A stretch of DNA of 64,000 nucleotides from positions 3,658,001 to 3,722,000 of the forward strand of contig JAGMUV010000003.1 in the NCBI GenBank assembly GCA_020744425.1, given 5' to 3'. The first letter of the stretch is position 1, and the number at the start of each line of letters is the position of its first letter. The position numbers and the translations under genes are program-made. Positions 33,488 through 45,425 of this stretch are shown in pieces. The notes beneath the pieces were generated by a model. The model was not told the DNA's origin and searched no databases. It saw only the letters and a program-made list of their open reading frames with translations. The stretch comes from Dactylonectria macrodidyma. Its lineage: Eukaryota > Ascomycota > Sordariomycetes > Hypocreales > Nectriaceae.

Positions 33488-34034
33488 TCTCTTTAGCTTT
33501 GGTAGCTCTCTCGCTCATTCAATTGACGGCTACTAAGCCCACTTAACCCAATACTGCAACTCAGTCACAACTCTATCAAATCAAACCATTGGGTCATTAT
33601 AGATATACTCGGAAATTCGCCTTTTCTTCCTTTTTCTAGTGATATATACTTTGTTAGTGGAAGAGGTCTTTAGTGTAGACCACACCCGTCCGCAGGGTAG
33701 GAGCTGGAGAGGGGCAGATGGCAAGAGGAAGCAAGCAAGTAGCTGTCTCCTGGGGGTTTGAGATACAGAAAGCAATTAATATACTGCTGTCTGATGTCTC
33801 TAGAGAGAAAGAGAAAAGAAATATCGAGAAGAGCTGCTGCGACAGCTATAGGGTAATAAGTGTCAAGCGACAAAAGGTGTCATACAAATTAAAGAAGGGA
33901 AAATGCGTGTCTTTTCATTTGTCAGGCAGACTGATCGCCTTAAGTAGGGCCATCCTAGGCTAGCAGCTAGCCTCTACTGTATTAAAACACTAGGTGGACC
34001 GTTGACCCCATCACAATACCAATCACATTTTCCG
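33488..34034. other. MULE internal spacer between convergent ORFs
   Basis: About 550 bp between the passenger ORF and the transposase 3' end, probably terminators for both. A small ORF (33718-33963) shows no feature. A near-palindrome with AGGCTAG and CTAGCCT arms lies at about 33956-33973. Confidence 0.5.
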
Positions 34035-36548
34035 TCAATCTTGCAAATGTTGGTGGGGGGGAGGGGTTTTCCCACCTCCATACCATTCCTCCTGTAATTC
34101 ACGATCTCTTTCAGCAGCATCCCAGACATGCCGCATCCCTCGCCGTTGTACGAAGGGCTGCTCTTCTCTCTCTCTCCCTACATTCTGTTCAACCCGTTCG
34201 TTCTCGGCTTTATCCCAATCAAGATAACTCATCATCTCCTCCTTAGTCCACTCTCTAATGCCGTTTTTCTCCCTGCAATGCCTCCCCATTTGCTTGTAGT
34301 CAAGGCACCAGTCATACTCTGTTTTAGAGTAACGGGTAGGCAGCCCTATAGCCTTCCGGTATTGTTGATTGGTCTTGATGGCCCCCCGAGGCAATGTAGC
34401 ATACCAGGCCTCTCGTGCTTCTTTGTATCGTTGGAAGATAGCAAGGGGGTCATCAACTCGTAATGCAGGCACTGCTCTTGCATTTGCTGTAGTAACAGTT
34501 GCTGGTCTGGCTGCTGGAGGAGATAGTACACGAGTTGCTGTACGTGTTGTTGTATGTGTTGTTGTAATGGCTACAATCTCGGATATTACAGAGGATCCTG
34601 ATAGGGATGATGGGGATAATGAGCGGGTTACAGAGCGAGTAGATGTGTGTGTTGTTGTATGCGTTGTTATAGAGGTTTGTGCAGAAGCCTGCAATAGATG
34701 TTCATAACGTAAGGGGCATGCTTTAGACCTCATGTTGTGGCCTTGCTGATGACATCTCGAACACTTTGGCGGTGCCTTTGGTTGTACTGCTTTCTCAACA
34801 GCTTCAAATGCACAAGGCTCACGCTGTGTGCTTCTTGGTGGCAGCGTTGAACTAGCTGCTAGACGGTCGAACTGCTTGCGAGGCTCAATGAGAAGCTGGG
34901 CGCTTCCTGAGCGTTGGAGATACCAATGTGAATGGAAATGATGTAGTAGAAGGGGCTGATACTCGTCCAGTAAAGGCTTCAGGCTATGAGCACAAGGCAG
35001 ACCAAGAGTCTTAGTGAAAACTCCTGTACACGCAGGATGTTCTCTTGATAGTCGTTGCCGTTGAGCCTCAACCTTCCGCAAAGCTTCATGTGATATCCAA
35101 CCACAGATGTTGCTATACAATGCCCCAGATAGCTGAAGAGGTATGCTGATATGCTGCCTGGCTTGGTTTGCCTTGAGCTCGGCAAGCTGATTTACCAGAA
35201 CAAGCTTGATGATCCTCCAGGCCTCGAAGAGGTCAACTTGCGATGTTTTCAGGTGACCTTTGATAAGATTGTGAATGCCTTCGCCCCGTGATGTCACATA
35301 TTGCTCGAAGTGAAGGTATTGGTTAACCCACGCCTTCACAAACCTCTCTTTGTAGAGATCTAGCCAGGTCTCCATGATATAGCCCACCTCGTTGATATGG
35401 CCAGGGATGTAACGGTCCTTGAACTTCTCAAGCCTCTCGTTGTAGATATCCTCAGTCGGTGAGGCTACAATCTCATGCCAAGAGTCGTAGAATTCCTTCC
35501 ACTCTTTCTGCCCTTGAGAATCGCTTTTATCCCGAGTAAATGCGGGCATACAATAGGTCAGGACTGCTTTGTTGATATGCCATAAGCATAGCATCGGGGT
35601 TGACTGAGGGAAGCAAGAGGGAGAGGAAACAGCATTCATACAAGCAAGACAGCGATCTGTAAGTATTACAGAGGGAAGGGCTGCTCCATGAAGCTCATAC
35701 ATATACCGTAAACGCTCAAGAGCCCAGATGAAGTCATGCTCTTCCTCGCCGCTAAGGAATGCAAATGCAATACAGAAGGATCGTTGACAAGCATCAACAC
35801 CAACTATATCGAGAAGAGGCATCTTGTACTTATTGGTCTTGTATGTGCAGTCCAATATAAGCACTTCAGGGTATAATTTGAGGTATGCCAGTGATGTAGG
35901 ATGTGCAAATAATACTGCTGTAACTCTGCTACTCTCGTCAAGGCGTATTTGACTCCAGAAGCCCTCACTCTTGAGCTGATCATCAAGGGCATGCATATTG
36001 CTTTGACCTCCGGCAAGGTCTCGCTTGCCCTGTGCAATGCAATTATAGATATCTTGCTGTGTAGCAATTATATCCGAGTTCATACGTAGGTATGACCTAA
36101 TCTCCTTTGGCGCAATGCCGGCATTGGCGAGTTGTTGGACTGTTGATCTATCTGAGGATGATAGCTGACGATGTGTTGGATGTGCCAGTTGACTGAGGCT
36201 TGGTTCGTGATTGTGTTGACCAAAGCCAGCCCGAGGACGATGCCTTACACTCCATGCAGTCTTGCATAGGCTTTCCATTGCTATCACAGAGAAGAGGCAT
36301 CCCGTACGACGTGATATAGTTTGCCGTTGCCGTTTCTTTGGGCCAGGAGGGCGCCCTCCTCGGTCACAGCCGAAGATAACTCCAGTTCTTCTACTAGAGG
36401 TCTTCCAAGACTTTTGGACTACAAAGGCATAGCCTCGTGGCGCTGCCCAAGCATTGATTGCTGCACGTAGTTCCTCCAGCGAGTTGTAGTCGCGTTCAGG
36501 AGGAAGGGCATCATCAGGGAAGCGACGGGGGCCCTCAATTGGGTTCAT
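34035..36548 (-). CDS. MULE transposase
   Basis: Uninterrupted 837-residue ORF from ATG at 36548 (MNPIEGPRRFPDDALPPERD). The N-terminal FAR1-like DNA-binding region (about residues 25-120) contains GVIFGCDRGGRPPGPKKRQR, a Cys in TGCLFSVIAM and HNHEPS. The MULE catalytic domain follows, with probable DDE residues in VLILDCTYKTNKYKMPLLDI (first Asp), SVILTDRCLACMNAV (second Asp) and TSRGEGIHNLIK (Glu). MLCLWHINKAVL is also typical. A C-terminal zinc knuckle is CSRCHQQGHNMRSKAC. Thr-rich repeats of TTHTTTxTxTR type lie near residues 625-690. It cuts and pastes the element by binding its inverted repeats. There are no stops or frameshifts, so it may be active. Confidence 0.93.
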   Translation of the reverse strand: MNPIEGPRRFPDDALPPERDYNSLEELRAAINAWAAPRGYAFVVQKSWKTSSRRTGVIFGCDRGGRPPGPKKRQRQTISRRTGCLFSVIAMESLCKTAWSVRHRPRAGFGQHNHEPSLSQLAHPTHRQLSSSDRSTVQQLANAGIAPKEIRSYLRMNSDIIATQQDIYNCIAQGKRDLAGGQSNMHALDDQLKSEGFWSQIRLDESSRVTAVLFAHPTSLAYLKLYPEVLILDCTYKTNKYKMPLLDIVGVDACQRSFCIAFAFLSGEEEHDFIWALERLRYMYELHGAALPSVILTDRCLACMNAVSSPSCFPQSTPMLCLWHINKAVLTYCMPAFTRDKSDSQGQKEWKEFYDSWHEIVASPTEDIYNERLEKFKDRYIPGHINEVGYIMETWLDLYKERFVKAWVNQYLHFEQYVTSRGEGIHNLIKGHLKTSQVDLFEAWRIIKLVLVNQLAELKANQARQHISIPLQLSGALYSNICGWISHEALRKVEAQRQRLSREHPACTGVFTKTLGLPCAHSLKPLLDEYQPLLLHHFHSHWYLQRSGSAQLLIEPRKQFDRLAASSTLPPRSTQREPCAFEAVEKAVQPKAPPKCSRCHQQGHNMRSKACPLRYEHLLQASAQTSITTHTTTHTSTRSVTRSLSPSSLSGSSVISEIVAITTTHTTTRTATRVLSPPAARPATVTTANARAVPALRVDDPLAIFQRYKEAREAWYATLPRGAIKTNQQYRKAIGLPTRYSKTEYDWCLDYKQMGRHCREKNGIREWTKEEMMSYLDWDKAENERVEQNVGREREEQPFVQRRGMRHVWDAAERDRELQEEWYGGGKTPPPHQHLQD

Positions 36549-36639
36549 TGTAGCAGAAGAAAGGCGCGGCAAGTTGAATTGATGCTGAAGAAGCCGTTGA
36601 CTGTTGAATTGAAGGGCCAATTTGCGGTATTACCCCTTT

Positions 36640-36734
36640 TCGGGCTTACATAACAGATCTTATTTGCACAGCTAGCTGTGCAAAAAGTCACGTGGTCTTA
36701 TTGGCACAGCTAGCTGTGCCTGTATGAGCCCCCC
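36640..36734 (-). repeat. MULE right terminal inverted repeat (95 bp)
   Basis: Exact reverse complement of 32263-32357. It begins 91 bp upstream of the transposase ATG and thus probably contains part of its promoter. Confidence 0.95.
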
Positions 36735-36741
36735 ATGTGAT
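36733..36741. repeat. Right target-site duplication candidate
   Basis: CCATGTGAT, matching 32254-32262; its first two bases overlap the end of the right inverted repeat. Confidence 0.65.
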
Positions 36742-37005
36742 GCGGCGGATTACGTCAGCTTCTGTATGTGGGTCACTCAGGTTCAAGCGTTTTGGACGGT
36801 CGCGTCGCCTAGTGGCAGGCACGACACCCCGCCATATCCATATCCCCACATCTTCATCAACCTGCAGCGACTGATAGAAAAAAAAGTCGAAGTCTTTGCC
36901 ATCGCGCTTGGTCATCGGTTCAATTCGCCCCCAGACTCATTTCTCGTCTTCTTTTTTTCAGTTGCTATTTTCACCAAGAATGAACCCCCCGAATCCTCAG
37001 AGACC
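36735..37005 (+). promoter_or_regulatory. TFC3 proximal promoter next to the MULE end
   Basis: 271 bp between the transposon end and the TFC3 ATG. It must hold the leader and core promoter; a pyrimidine-rich stretch lies at about 36935-36975. No TATA box is evident. Confidence 0.5.
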
Positions 37006-40000
37006 ATGGCTTCGGAGCTCGAGGGCTTGATCGCGGCGCTGTTGGTGCTCATCTCCTGCGGCGGCGAGCAGGGTAAGTCAAAGTCACTGCTGTGATGGTT
37101 CTGTCACAGGTCGACTTGCGCAAGTTGCCTGGCCGTATGAATGCGACTGCTACAATCCTGGAGACTCAGTCTATGTTTGAAGTCCGCGATGAGAATTGGA
37201 GGCTGACTCAGTGTGATCCCTTGTAGGGTGTTCTGTGAGCGACCTTGTTGATGCCATCCACAAACCTTCAGGATCTCAGCACGCCGCTCCTGGCCCACCT
37301 GATAAGGACGCTCGCCTGCAAAATGAAGATGAAGACCCTGGCTTCCGTCATCGCACTGCTTCCACTATCTGGAAATGGCTTGCAGCAAGAAGGGACGTAT
37401 CCATTGGCCCGGAAAGGAGCTATAACCATCTGTCCTTGAGCGAGGTCTTGGCTCTGTCGCAACCTCTATCAGCCTCCGGTGTAGACGAAAAGGAAGCGGC
37501 TTCTATAGAAACCGCCAAGGCAGAGAAGGTGGGCGGCCATGTCTCGGTGTACGCCTCTGAAGACACCATGTGGGAGTCGCTCACAGGCCATTCAATCGAC
37601 TATAAGCGAGTTCCCAGATCCGAATGGCTCCTGTTGCTCGGAATCGCCTCTACGACTGTGAATGGAATCTTGCAAGGTGACCTTGGTCGGCTCGTTGACC
37701 AAGACAAGCGATCAGTTCCCAAGCGGACGGATGCATTGCTGAAGAAGGGGTACATTGCGAAGAGAACCACTCTTGTCCGAGGCACCAAGACAAGCAAGAT
37801 GTGGCTCAAATTGTTCGCTCCGCCACTCCCCAAGGACGGGGACGCTATTGATGAACCCCGCGCGGAGATGAACCTTTCTCATCAAGTTCTAGCTGCAAAC
37901 CTCGACCCGGTCCCCTGGCACATCCGATGGACTGGTGAATCCGTCGATTACACAGCGCTGGCGACAACCATCCAGGCCGTTTCCAAAGAGTGGGGTGTAT
38001 TGAGGATGCTAGACCTCAAGTCCAAGCTTGGAGTGCTCGGAATGCGTTGGCAGATGAAGGTCTTGGCCAAAGTCTGCCGGTTTCTTAACTCCCGGGGCGT
38101 CATACAATATGTCGCTGCCAAACTCGGCGACAAGGTATTCAAGGATTGTATCAAGTACGGCCGTGACCTCAACGCCGAAGATTGGTCCATTTATCTTGCC
38201 ACAGGCAAGCGTGCAACAAAACCCTCTAGAAACCCGGAGCTCGCCACCGGTGAAGGTGTTGATGGCAAATCCCTTTTCGGGCAAACGACCAACGCCTCGG
38301 AAGTCGCTTCTACCCCTCCGTGGTCGTTAGATAAGCCACTCCCTGCCACGATCACTGATATGGCACAGCGGCTAGGCGACAAAGGCCTGAGCAACCCCGA
38401 CGTTTATGGCTTAACACTCGGCCCATCCTTCAGCAGGTATCTTTCCTCGATGACCTCTGCTTTAGCTACCCCTAACCTCCAGCCGCCTCATTTAAAGCAC
38501 TTTCAGCTACGGAGTGAACATACAAGAGTTGGAAAGATAGCTTCGTATCGATATTTCGCTCAAACGGGCTGCTCACCTGCAACGGCTCACTCTGAATCGC
38601 TAAGATCACCTCCGAGAGGGGGCTGCGATGGAAACATGACCGGGCACATCCAGTCTTCATCACTGAGCACTTTCTATGGCTTTTCTCCAGTCTCTGCTTC
38701 AACATTGACTAGTAAACCTAGGGCTACATTTACCGATTTGTGCGTCTCGGGGGTGGCAAAGAGGAAACCCAAGGGACGCCCCAAAAGGAAGCAGTTGGCT
38801 AAGTCGGACAACGTTCCCTCGACACCAGTACAACAATGCGAGGAGCAGTCCAGTAAACTGCAGCAGCGCACCAAGCCCAAGGACTACAGCACTCGTCAAC
38901 AAGATTCCACGCCTCAAAAGGAGAGCTGTATTCAATCGGGAACCACCTCACAGGAGCTGGAGACTAGCTCCTCGAAGGAGTCTCCTGATACGGACAGACT
39001 TGTTGCAATATTGAAAGTTGCTCCAGAGGCCTTGAAGGCTTTGAACGAAAAACCAGCCTGGGCAACTCCAACCCCCACGAGAAGAATGAGAACACCACGG
39101 AAAGTTCCAGAGCCTGTGACAGGGAGTCCGATTACCACAACTGCCGACATCAGTACTCCTTCTAACACAGGCCTGCCAGTCCCGAAGAAACGGGGCCGAC
39201 CGCAGCGTGAAAAAATCTCAACACGCCCTAGTGGACCTGCTCCTCCTTCTCGTCCTTGGGCGTGTGAAAAATGTGGTGGTAGCTGGAAGAACGACATTGG
39301 GTTGAAATACCATTTGGAGAAGTCAAGGACTCCCTGTAATCCCTCATTCGATGCATCCGAGCCGACGCCTCGACGAGGCCGAAAACCGGTCAATCTTGAG
39401 GCACAAGATCCAGTTACCCCTGTAGCAGCGATTCCTGATGCTCCTCAAACGGAGAGCGCGGTGACATCGGATTCAGGATCGAAGGACCGAAATGATGACT
39501 CGGAGGTGGAAGAGCCAAACACAAAAGAACCGCAACTCCGCAAACGCCCTCTGGTCACACCAACCTTATCTTCACGGCCATCCGTTAGCCTCACAGGAGG
39601 CCCGCTGCAAGCTGTTCCGGAATGGAGACGTCCTCCAGCTCTGAGTTTTAACACGCCAAGCAAAATCTCGGCCTCGACTACCAATGGCGGAGCCCTCGTA
39701 CAAAGCCAGGATGGCCAGTTGCGTCCCGTCTTGGGGTTGTTTGATCGCCCCAAGTCAACGGCTAGTACCCCGAGGACAGTTCAAAAGAAAAAATCTATGA
39801 ATGAGAGCAAGACGGGGACGGACGAAACACAGCTCAGCACTCCGGAACCAACCAACGAACTTGTTGGAAAATCAACGACAAACGCGGAGCCAACAGGAAA
39901 GCCGGCCAGAAAATCAGTGCCTCCCCTTGTTGTTGACAGCCTGCTGCCTAAGGTCACCTGGAATAGCCGTATCTCGGCGATTGTCATAGAAATGCTGGAG

Positions 40001-42820
40001 GAACAAGCTGGTGTGTTTCCTGGCGGGCGCGGCTTGTGGCATGCTATTACAATGCGATGGGGGGAGAGATTCCCAAAGGAGACACTCCCTACCGTCAAGG
40101 CTTCTCAAGCCGCCCTCCGAGATATGTTCAAGACCAAAACGGCGGCTGAACATTGGCACGCTTTCCGTGACAAGAAAGGTTTCTTTACGAAGTGCCAGAT
40201 TATTGTGCTGGGAGCCCATGATCCGTTCTCGCCAGAAGCAATGAACTTGGTGGAAATGATCAAGGAAGCTTACCCTCAAATTTACGTCCCATCTCCGTTC
40301 ACGGCGCCTCCCGGCGTGGAGCCAGTCAAGGAAGGTCGTCGTGGTCGCCGGAAGCTTGGGGATGAAGTAGAAACCCTGAGTGCCCCGGTTTATGTTGCCC
40401 AAGTTGCTGCAAAGAGGGCCATAGACGAATTTGACGCGGATACTACTCTGCCACCGAAGCGTCGAAAAGCAAGGGTAACAGACATTGCTTCGTCTCCTGG
40501 CAGCCCTCGGAAAAGAACTCGTGTCAGCTGGGCTGGTGCGGACCAGCAAGATTTCATTCCACAACCTATGTGGTCTGGAGCCTCTGGTTATTTATTGAAT
40601 CAAGAGCCCCTGGAAAGAATTCAGTTCCTTGAGCCAAACACGTATCTACAGGAAGACACAGCACGAGTTTACAAGCGTCGTCGCCTTTCAAAGGACTCCG
40701 TTAGTGAGTGTCTGGACCCGCGCCTACTCGCGGACAGTGATCCGGTCTGCATGCAATTCGACAAGGCTATTTCGGTCGTTGGTTCCGTCGGCACATGGCC
40801 ATACATCAGCGCTGTAGACTTCGAGACCCAAGATGGCAGCTACACGTTGGAAGGCTGGATGCCAGATACTGTGTGGTTTTCCTGGGCAGCAATTGTTGAG
40901 GAGATTGACCTTCGCACTGCTACTATGGCCGGCCTCAAGTGTCAACCCAGGAGGCGCGCCAGTCAATATCACCGATTTTTAGACAGGCTATTTGCTTGCA
41001 TTGATGTGGAGCGGTCGTGGGCACAGTCCTTTACCAACGCTCCTCCCAATGCAACGGGACCTCATAACATCTTCGTCAGGTTCTTTCGTGGCAGGGGCAG
41101 TCAGATGATGTTACCATCAAAACCGTTAAGGTGGCTTCCGGAGTGGCAGCTCACTCCGGAGTCATTTCAAACTCCCGCTCAGGATGACGAAGGCTCCGAG
41201 GATTTGTCGTCTAGTGACGAGGACGAACCCTTCGCCTGGCCAACATTCCGAAAGCGTATGCTTGAAACCCCTAGGCCTTATTCTAATGGCCCTCAAGCTA
41301 GCACTCGGCAAGAGCAACCGCGACCAAAGCGAGTCCAACTTGTGTCGAGATCCTTGACTACTTTACCTTCAAAGACTGAGAATGCCAAGAGTATCGCGGA
41401 CACCCCCGCAGGAAAAGATACAATCGAGGAGCCGGACAGGCTGCTTGCCGCCTTCATCGCCGTTCGCGTCCTCCTGGGAGGCTCCGATAAGGCAATTGAC
41501 TGGGGTCTCTTGCTCAAATTGTTCCCGTCAATCAGCCTCGTTCATCTCCGCCGATTTTGGCTGGCTTCTCGCAAGGAACAGGGAGCGTATGTTGCTAAAC
41601 TAACTCAAGACTTTCAGGATAAGTTTCTCATCGCATATGAGAAAAATGAGCTGCCCGAGATAGACTTTGATGAACCCTTGGAGTGCGACTGGAATGCCAT
41701 TATCGCGTGGACACTGCGGCTTCCACGTCAGGAGGGTATTCAGCTGCCATCTACCAGAGGCCTCTTGGACGAAAGATTTTCCTCGCAAGAAGCACTAGTC
41801 GTCGAGGAGGACTGGCGAGAAAAGTTCTTCCACCCCCAATCTTCTGTGTTTGCTCGTTTCGAAGCGGCGACTGCAATGCCCGCTGCCTTGGCCGTAGATA
41901 AGATGCAGTGTGGATGGAACGATACTGTCGAGGTCACAGATGTCGATGTCACTCGATCCTGGATCAGATCGCTTTGTTGCACAGATGAGACTCAGTACTC
42001 AGTGCAGCAGATCAAAGACAAGTTTTCCACTCTAGCAAACGGCGATGCGACCAGAAGCAACATGCTTTTGAAGCAAGCAATCGATGACTTAACTCGGCAG
42101 CGTGTCATTTGCAGAAGCAAAAAGCCTCCCTTGGGTGGCAGACCATATCGATTGAACGAGTCGTACACACACACTTTGGAGAAGCTGGCTCAGCAGACCA
42201 AGTACCAAGAGGCGGCAGCCTTTAAAGCTAAGCTAGATGGCATCTTTCGTCGAGGGGAGACATTGAGGGTACCGTACACCCTCGACGACGGCTCGGTTAT
42301 GGCATTGACCAATCTCAACGCGTCCGAAAGGATCAAGCTGGTACCAGTGGACGTCCCGCACATCCCATTAGGCTTTGAGCCAGGCAACTATGAAAGCCGG
42401 AAGTTCCCCAAGTCCTACTACCACTTCAGCATCGAGGCAGTCCCCACGGAGACATATCAATATGACGAAGATATCCAGGTGCTGAAGACGGCGACTGAGG
42501 CGGGGCCGCCGAATGAAGGCCCGCAGGGAGAGCTGCCTCAATGGATCGACTTCTTTGGGAAGCGAGATCCTACACGCTGGATGCACATCCTAGGAGCTTT
42601 CTTTTTCATCTACGCTACAAGGGGGCTCGTCACAATAGAGGGTATTTGCAGCGCTCTGAAGCCAGTATTGGAGGAGTTTGAGGCACAGATGATCATCGAC
42701 TGGGGTAAGACGACTGGGGTGTTGAAGGATTCCGAGGACGGACTGGGAGTGATTGTGGGGGAGTGGTGGTGGCTGGCGGTGGCATGGCAGTCGAGAGACC
42801 AGGTCATGAACAAGGTGTGA
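37006..42820 (+). CDS. TFC3: TFIIIC B-block-binding subunit Tfc3 (tau138/Sfc3)
   Basis: Largest TFIIIC subunit; binds the B box of tRNA genes for RNA polymerase III. Exons 37006-37072 and 37227-42820 give 1886 residues. The short first exon (MASELEGLIAALLVLISCGG) joins to GCSVSDLVDAIHK in the conserved winged-helix start. A B-block-type winged helix lies near residues 130-205 (SEWLLLLGIASTTVNGILQG). A disordered middle carries two AT-hook-like motifs (KPKGRPKRK, KKRGRPQRE) and a possible zinc-binding CEKCGG...KYHLEK...C cluster near residues 680-705. The C-terminal half contains conserved blocks ending AVAWQSRDQVMNKV. Size and architecture fit the family. The MULE lies just upstream; the 3' end converges with UBC6. 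Confidence 0.9.
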
Positions 42821-43062
42821 CGGATGAGTGTAAGACGACGGCGTGGCCGGTGCCTGATCCGGGAGGAAGTTGACGAGGGATATGGCCATCTGTATAATTA
42901 CCTTGATACCCCTATTGGAGGACACACAACGGTCAGGGACACGGCAGTTATTGTACAACAGGCAAAAAACTGCATTGGATATCTATTTCGCTTGCCCAAC
43001 CATGACTATGACAATGACAGACGCTTAGTACTAACAGAACCATTTTCAGAAATGCAACATCC

Positions 43063-44204
43063 TCAAAGAGCAAAGAGGATTTTCAACACAAGCGCAACCA
43101 GAAGCACAACCAACACCACAATGAGTCGATCCAGCCAGAGAGGAACTCCATCGTCGGAAGCTCGTCGTGCTGGTCTAGGCGGCGCCACGGGGGGAACGGG
43201 GAGCGGTATGGTTCGAGTGGGAGCGGGGTTCCACGTCTCCGCAGGCGGCCGAGGAACCGTCTGATCGATCTGAGGTACTTGAGCTGCGGGTCGAGTGTCG
43301 GTGTTGGTGAGACTGGGAGCAGTCTGAACGAAGCCTTCGGCAAGCTCAGCGGTCTCAGCCTCGTCGGCGGTGGGCCCTGGGTTTGCCCGAGCCTTCTTCT
43401 TGGTCTCCATCTCGTCTCGCCAGCCCATGTTGAGCTCCTTGGGGACCTCGACCTCCTGGGCAGCCGAAGAGGCCTCGCTGGCTCTCTCTTCACACTCCTT
43501 TATAATCTCCCCGTTTGTTTTCCCGCATACTGCGCATTTGAAGGTGGTTGACTCGGAAGCCAGGCGCTGACGCACAGCATCTGTGGTTTCAAGGCCGCCC
43601 AGTTGGCCGCGGGCGTCAGTTTCCATGAAACTTCGGAGCCTAGGGAAACGAGATGTCAGCAGCTGTAAAATCACTCGAAATATGGACATGATACGTGTCC
43701 TCATCGATGTATGAATCGAGGTAAGGCTACGTACGCTACCAGCGCTGTCCGAACGCCCCATGCGGGCTGCCAGGTCTCCTCGTGATGGCCACTGATGCTG
43801 AGGCAGATCTCGCGATTGGCCTCAAAGCGGCCGCTGGGTGTCATGAAGCGGAAGCTGGGAGGACGCAAAGGATATGTCGGCGGTAGGACGATCCGGCCAT
43901 GGTAAATTCCATTGCTGTAGACGGAGTTGGGAGGCCCTCGTAGAGTGAAATGCCACTCAAAGAAATCGGACTCGAGGGGTTCGGCAGAGTAGTCGGCGGA
44001 TGGGGAGCTAGAGATCTCGGCGGCTTCGCGAACTGTTTCACGTTAGGAACATAGCCCGCTTCAAAACGGAAGCCAGATATTGGAGATGGAGAAGGGAGGG
44101 AAAGGAGTGAGGTGCGGCGCATAGGAGCTGGCAGAGAGAGACTGACGAATGCGACGGATGGTGGGCGACTTGGAGTTGAATTTGGGAACGGCTGCTGTCG
44201 CCAT
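43063..44204 (-). CDS. UBC6: ER-anchored ubiquitin-conjugating enzyme Ubc6
   Basis: E2 of ER-associated degradation. Exons 44147-44204, 43735-44032 and 43063-43639 encode 310 residues. The UBC fold runs from TIRRILREAAEI (splice 44147/44032) through FEWHFTLRGPPNSVYSNGIY and LPPTYPLRPPSFRFMTPSGR. The active-site Cys is in NREICLSISGHHEETWQPAW, the Ubc6/UBE2J variant lacking the usual HPN motif. A linker with a Cys pair (FKCAVCGK) and a Pro-rich stretch follow. The C-terminal tail anchor is WLDRLIVVLVVLLVALVLKI, ending ILFAL, placing the catalytic domain in the cytosol. The family is normally 250-310 residues. Confidence 0.94.
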
Positions 44205-45080
44205 GGTGAAGAAGTATAATTTATAGCTTTCCGAATCCTTGTATTGCTTGTGTAGGCTTTGGATGTTGAGAGCAGCTGCGATTTTGGTGCCTGCCTGAGG
44301 TCGCGATTGGCGGTGGTGAAAGCGATGGCGATGGTGATATTTCGGCTTGCTGTTTCAAGAGAACAAGAAGGAAGAGGCGAGAAAGCTAAGCTTTGCTATA
44401 ACATGCTCAGGTGCGGGTAGATAGAAGCAGCGATTTGCGTGATAATGAAGCCAAATGTGGGCGGTGGTAGGCGTTGGGGTTGGTGATGAGGGCTCGATGA
44501 TGATGCAAGATGCGAGGTACGCGCAATGTGGTAACTTAGACCAAGCGTCGCATTACCTCACCTCAGAGGATCAGAGGCTCAGCGAGTTACTTAGAGCCAG
44601 GGTGTTTGCACTAAACTGGATACGACGTGATGGTTCAGAACCCCCACCAGTACGTACTCCCCGTTTAAAAGGATAGCAGGGCCAAAAGCGTAAGGTAGCA
44701 CATCCATCTACCGAGTTCATGAATCGTGATAGGGACATATTCGGACTCTCTGTCCAATCAAGTGCCGTTCTTACCTAAGCACGGCCTCGTCCGTATTGGC
44801 CCAGCTTCAACTTCAATCCACGATCAATTGGCTGCTGCCGTTGTCGCTCAATTCAACCCATCCGACTCACCAGCTGTGCCCGCTCCATCATCGCCTCAAT
44901 CGGCTTCCCAGTGCGTCAATTGTTCTCTCCATCGCCTCCTGCGCTCCTCAACGCCGTCAATTCACGTCGATCCGCTGACCCGATCGGTAACTTCAGCTCC
45001 TCCAGCCGTCAACCGATTTCCCTTCTTCCGCTCAGAACGACTTCGACTTAGACTTCGACACCGACTTCGACCTCGACATC
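44205..45080. other. Divergent promoter region UBC6 / complex I subunit
   Basis: About 875 bp. The 350 bp before the complex I ATG are pyrimidine-rich with TTCGAC-type repeats directly before the start (45047-45075). ORFs there are composition artefacts. Confidence 0.55.
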
Positions 45081-45425
45081 ATGGGCGCCCCCCACCGCCA
45101 CCCGATCGGTCCCCCTAAGCCGCCCGTGGCTCATCTACCACGTATCTATGGAATCACTGCGACAGCTCTGAGTGCTGGCATGTGGTTTTGGGTGAGTTTC
45201 GCCGCTTCGATTAATCTCGAACCACGAGTCCTTGTCAAGCAACAACAAACTGATCGTTGTTCGTTTTCGATAATAAAAGATCATGTATCGTGCGAAGAAG
45301 GAAGGTATGTTGACCCTCTTGCCTTCTACCTCCCACCAGCTGGCTGTTCTACGTCCACAGAGACTCACAAGATTCTATTCATAGGAGCGGTTCTGCTTGG
45401 CCTCAAGCACCCCTGGGATCACTGA
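45081..45425 (+). CDS. Complex I 6.6 kDa accessory subunit, NDUFB2-like
   Basis: Three small exons, 45081-45191, 45280-45304 (25 nt) and 45385-45425, encode 58 residues. The protein starts MGAPHRHPIGPPKPPVAHLP, has one membrane helix around GITATALSAGMWFWIMYRA, continues KKEGAVLLGL and ends KHPWDH. The GMWFWI helix core resembles NDUFB2, and the size fits the fungal 6.6 kDa complex I membrane-arm subunit. It would sit in the inner membrane. The model rests on perfect splice phases and the meaningful C-terminus; a long unspliced frame in the same place (114 codons) has no such features. The identification is by pattern memory, hence moderate confidence. Confidence 0.68.
   Translation: MGAPHRHPIGPPKPPVAHLPRIYGITATALSAGMWFWVSFAASINLEPRVLVKQQQTDRCSFSIIKDHVSCEEGRYVDPLAFYLPPAGCSTSTETHKILFIGAVLLGLKHPWDH

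Larger units (their letters stand above)
32263..36734. mobile_element. Complete Mutator-like element (Hop-like MULE)
   Basis: 4472 bp DNA transposon bounded by 95-bp perfect inverted repeats and flanked by a short target-site duplication. It carries an intact MULE transposase (minus strand) and a second, passenger ORF (plus strand) with one in-frame stop. Identity of the two ends and the open transposase frame imply recent insertion. The fungal Hop element of Fusarium oxysporum is a known MULE with inverted repeats of about this size, but I cannot measure similarity here. It lies 681 bp after the CCDC137-like stop and 271 bp before the TFC3 start. Confidence 0.93.

Noticed and set aside
34369..34707. 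Plus-strand ORF rich in Val inside the transposon
   Set aside because: Antisense of the Thr-rich repeats in the transposase.
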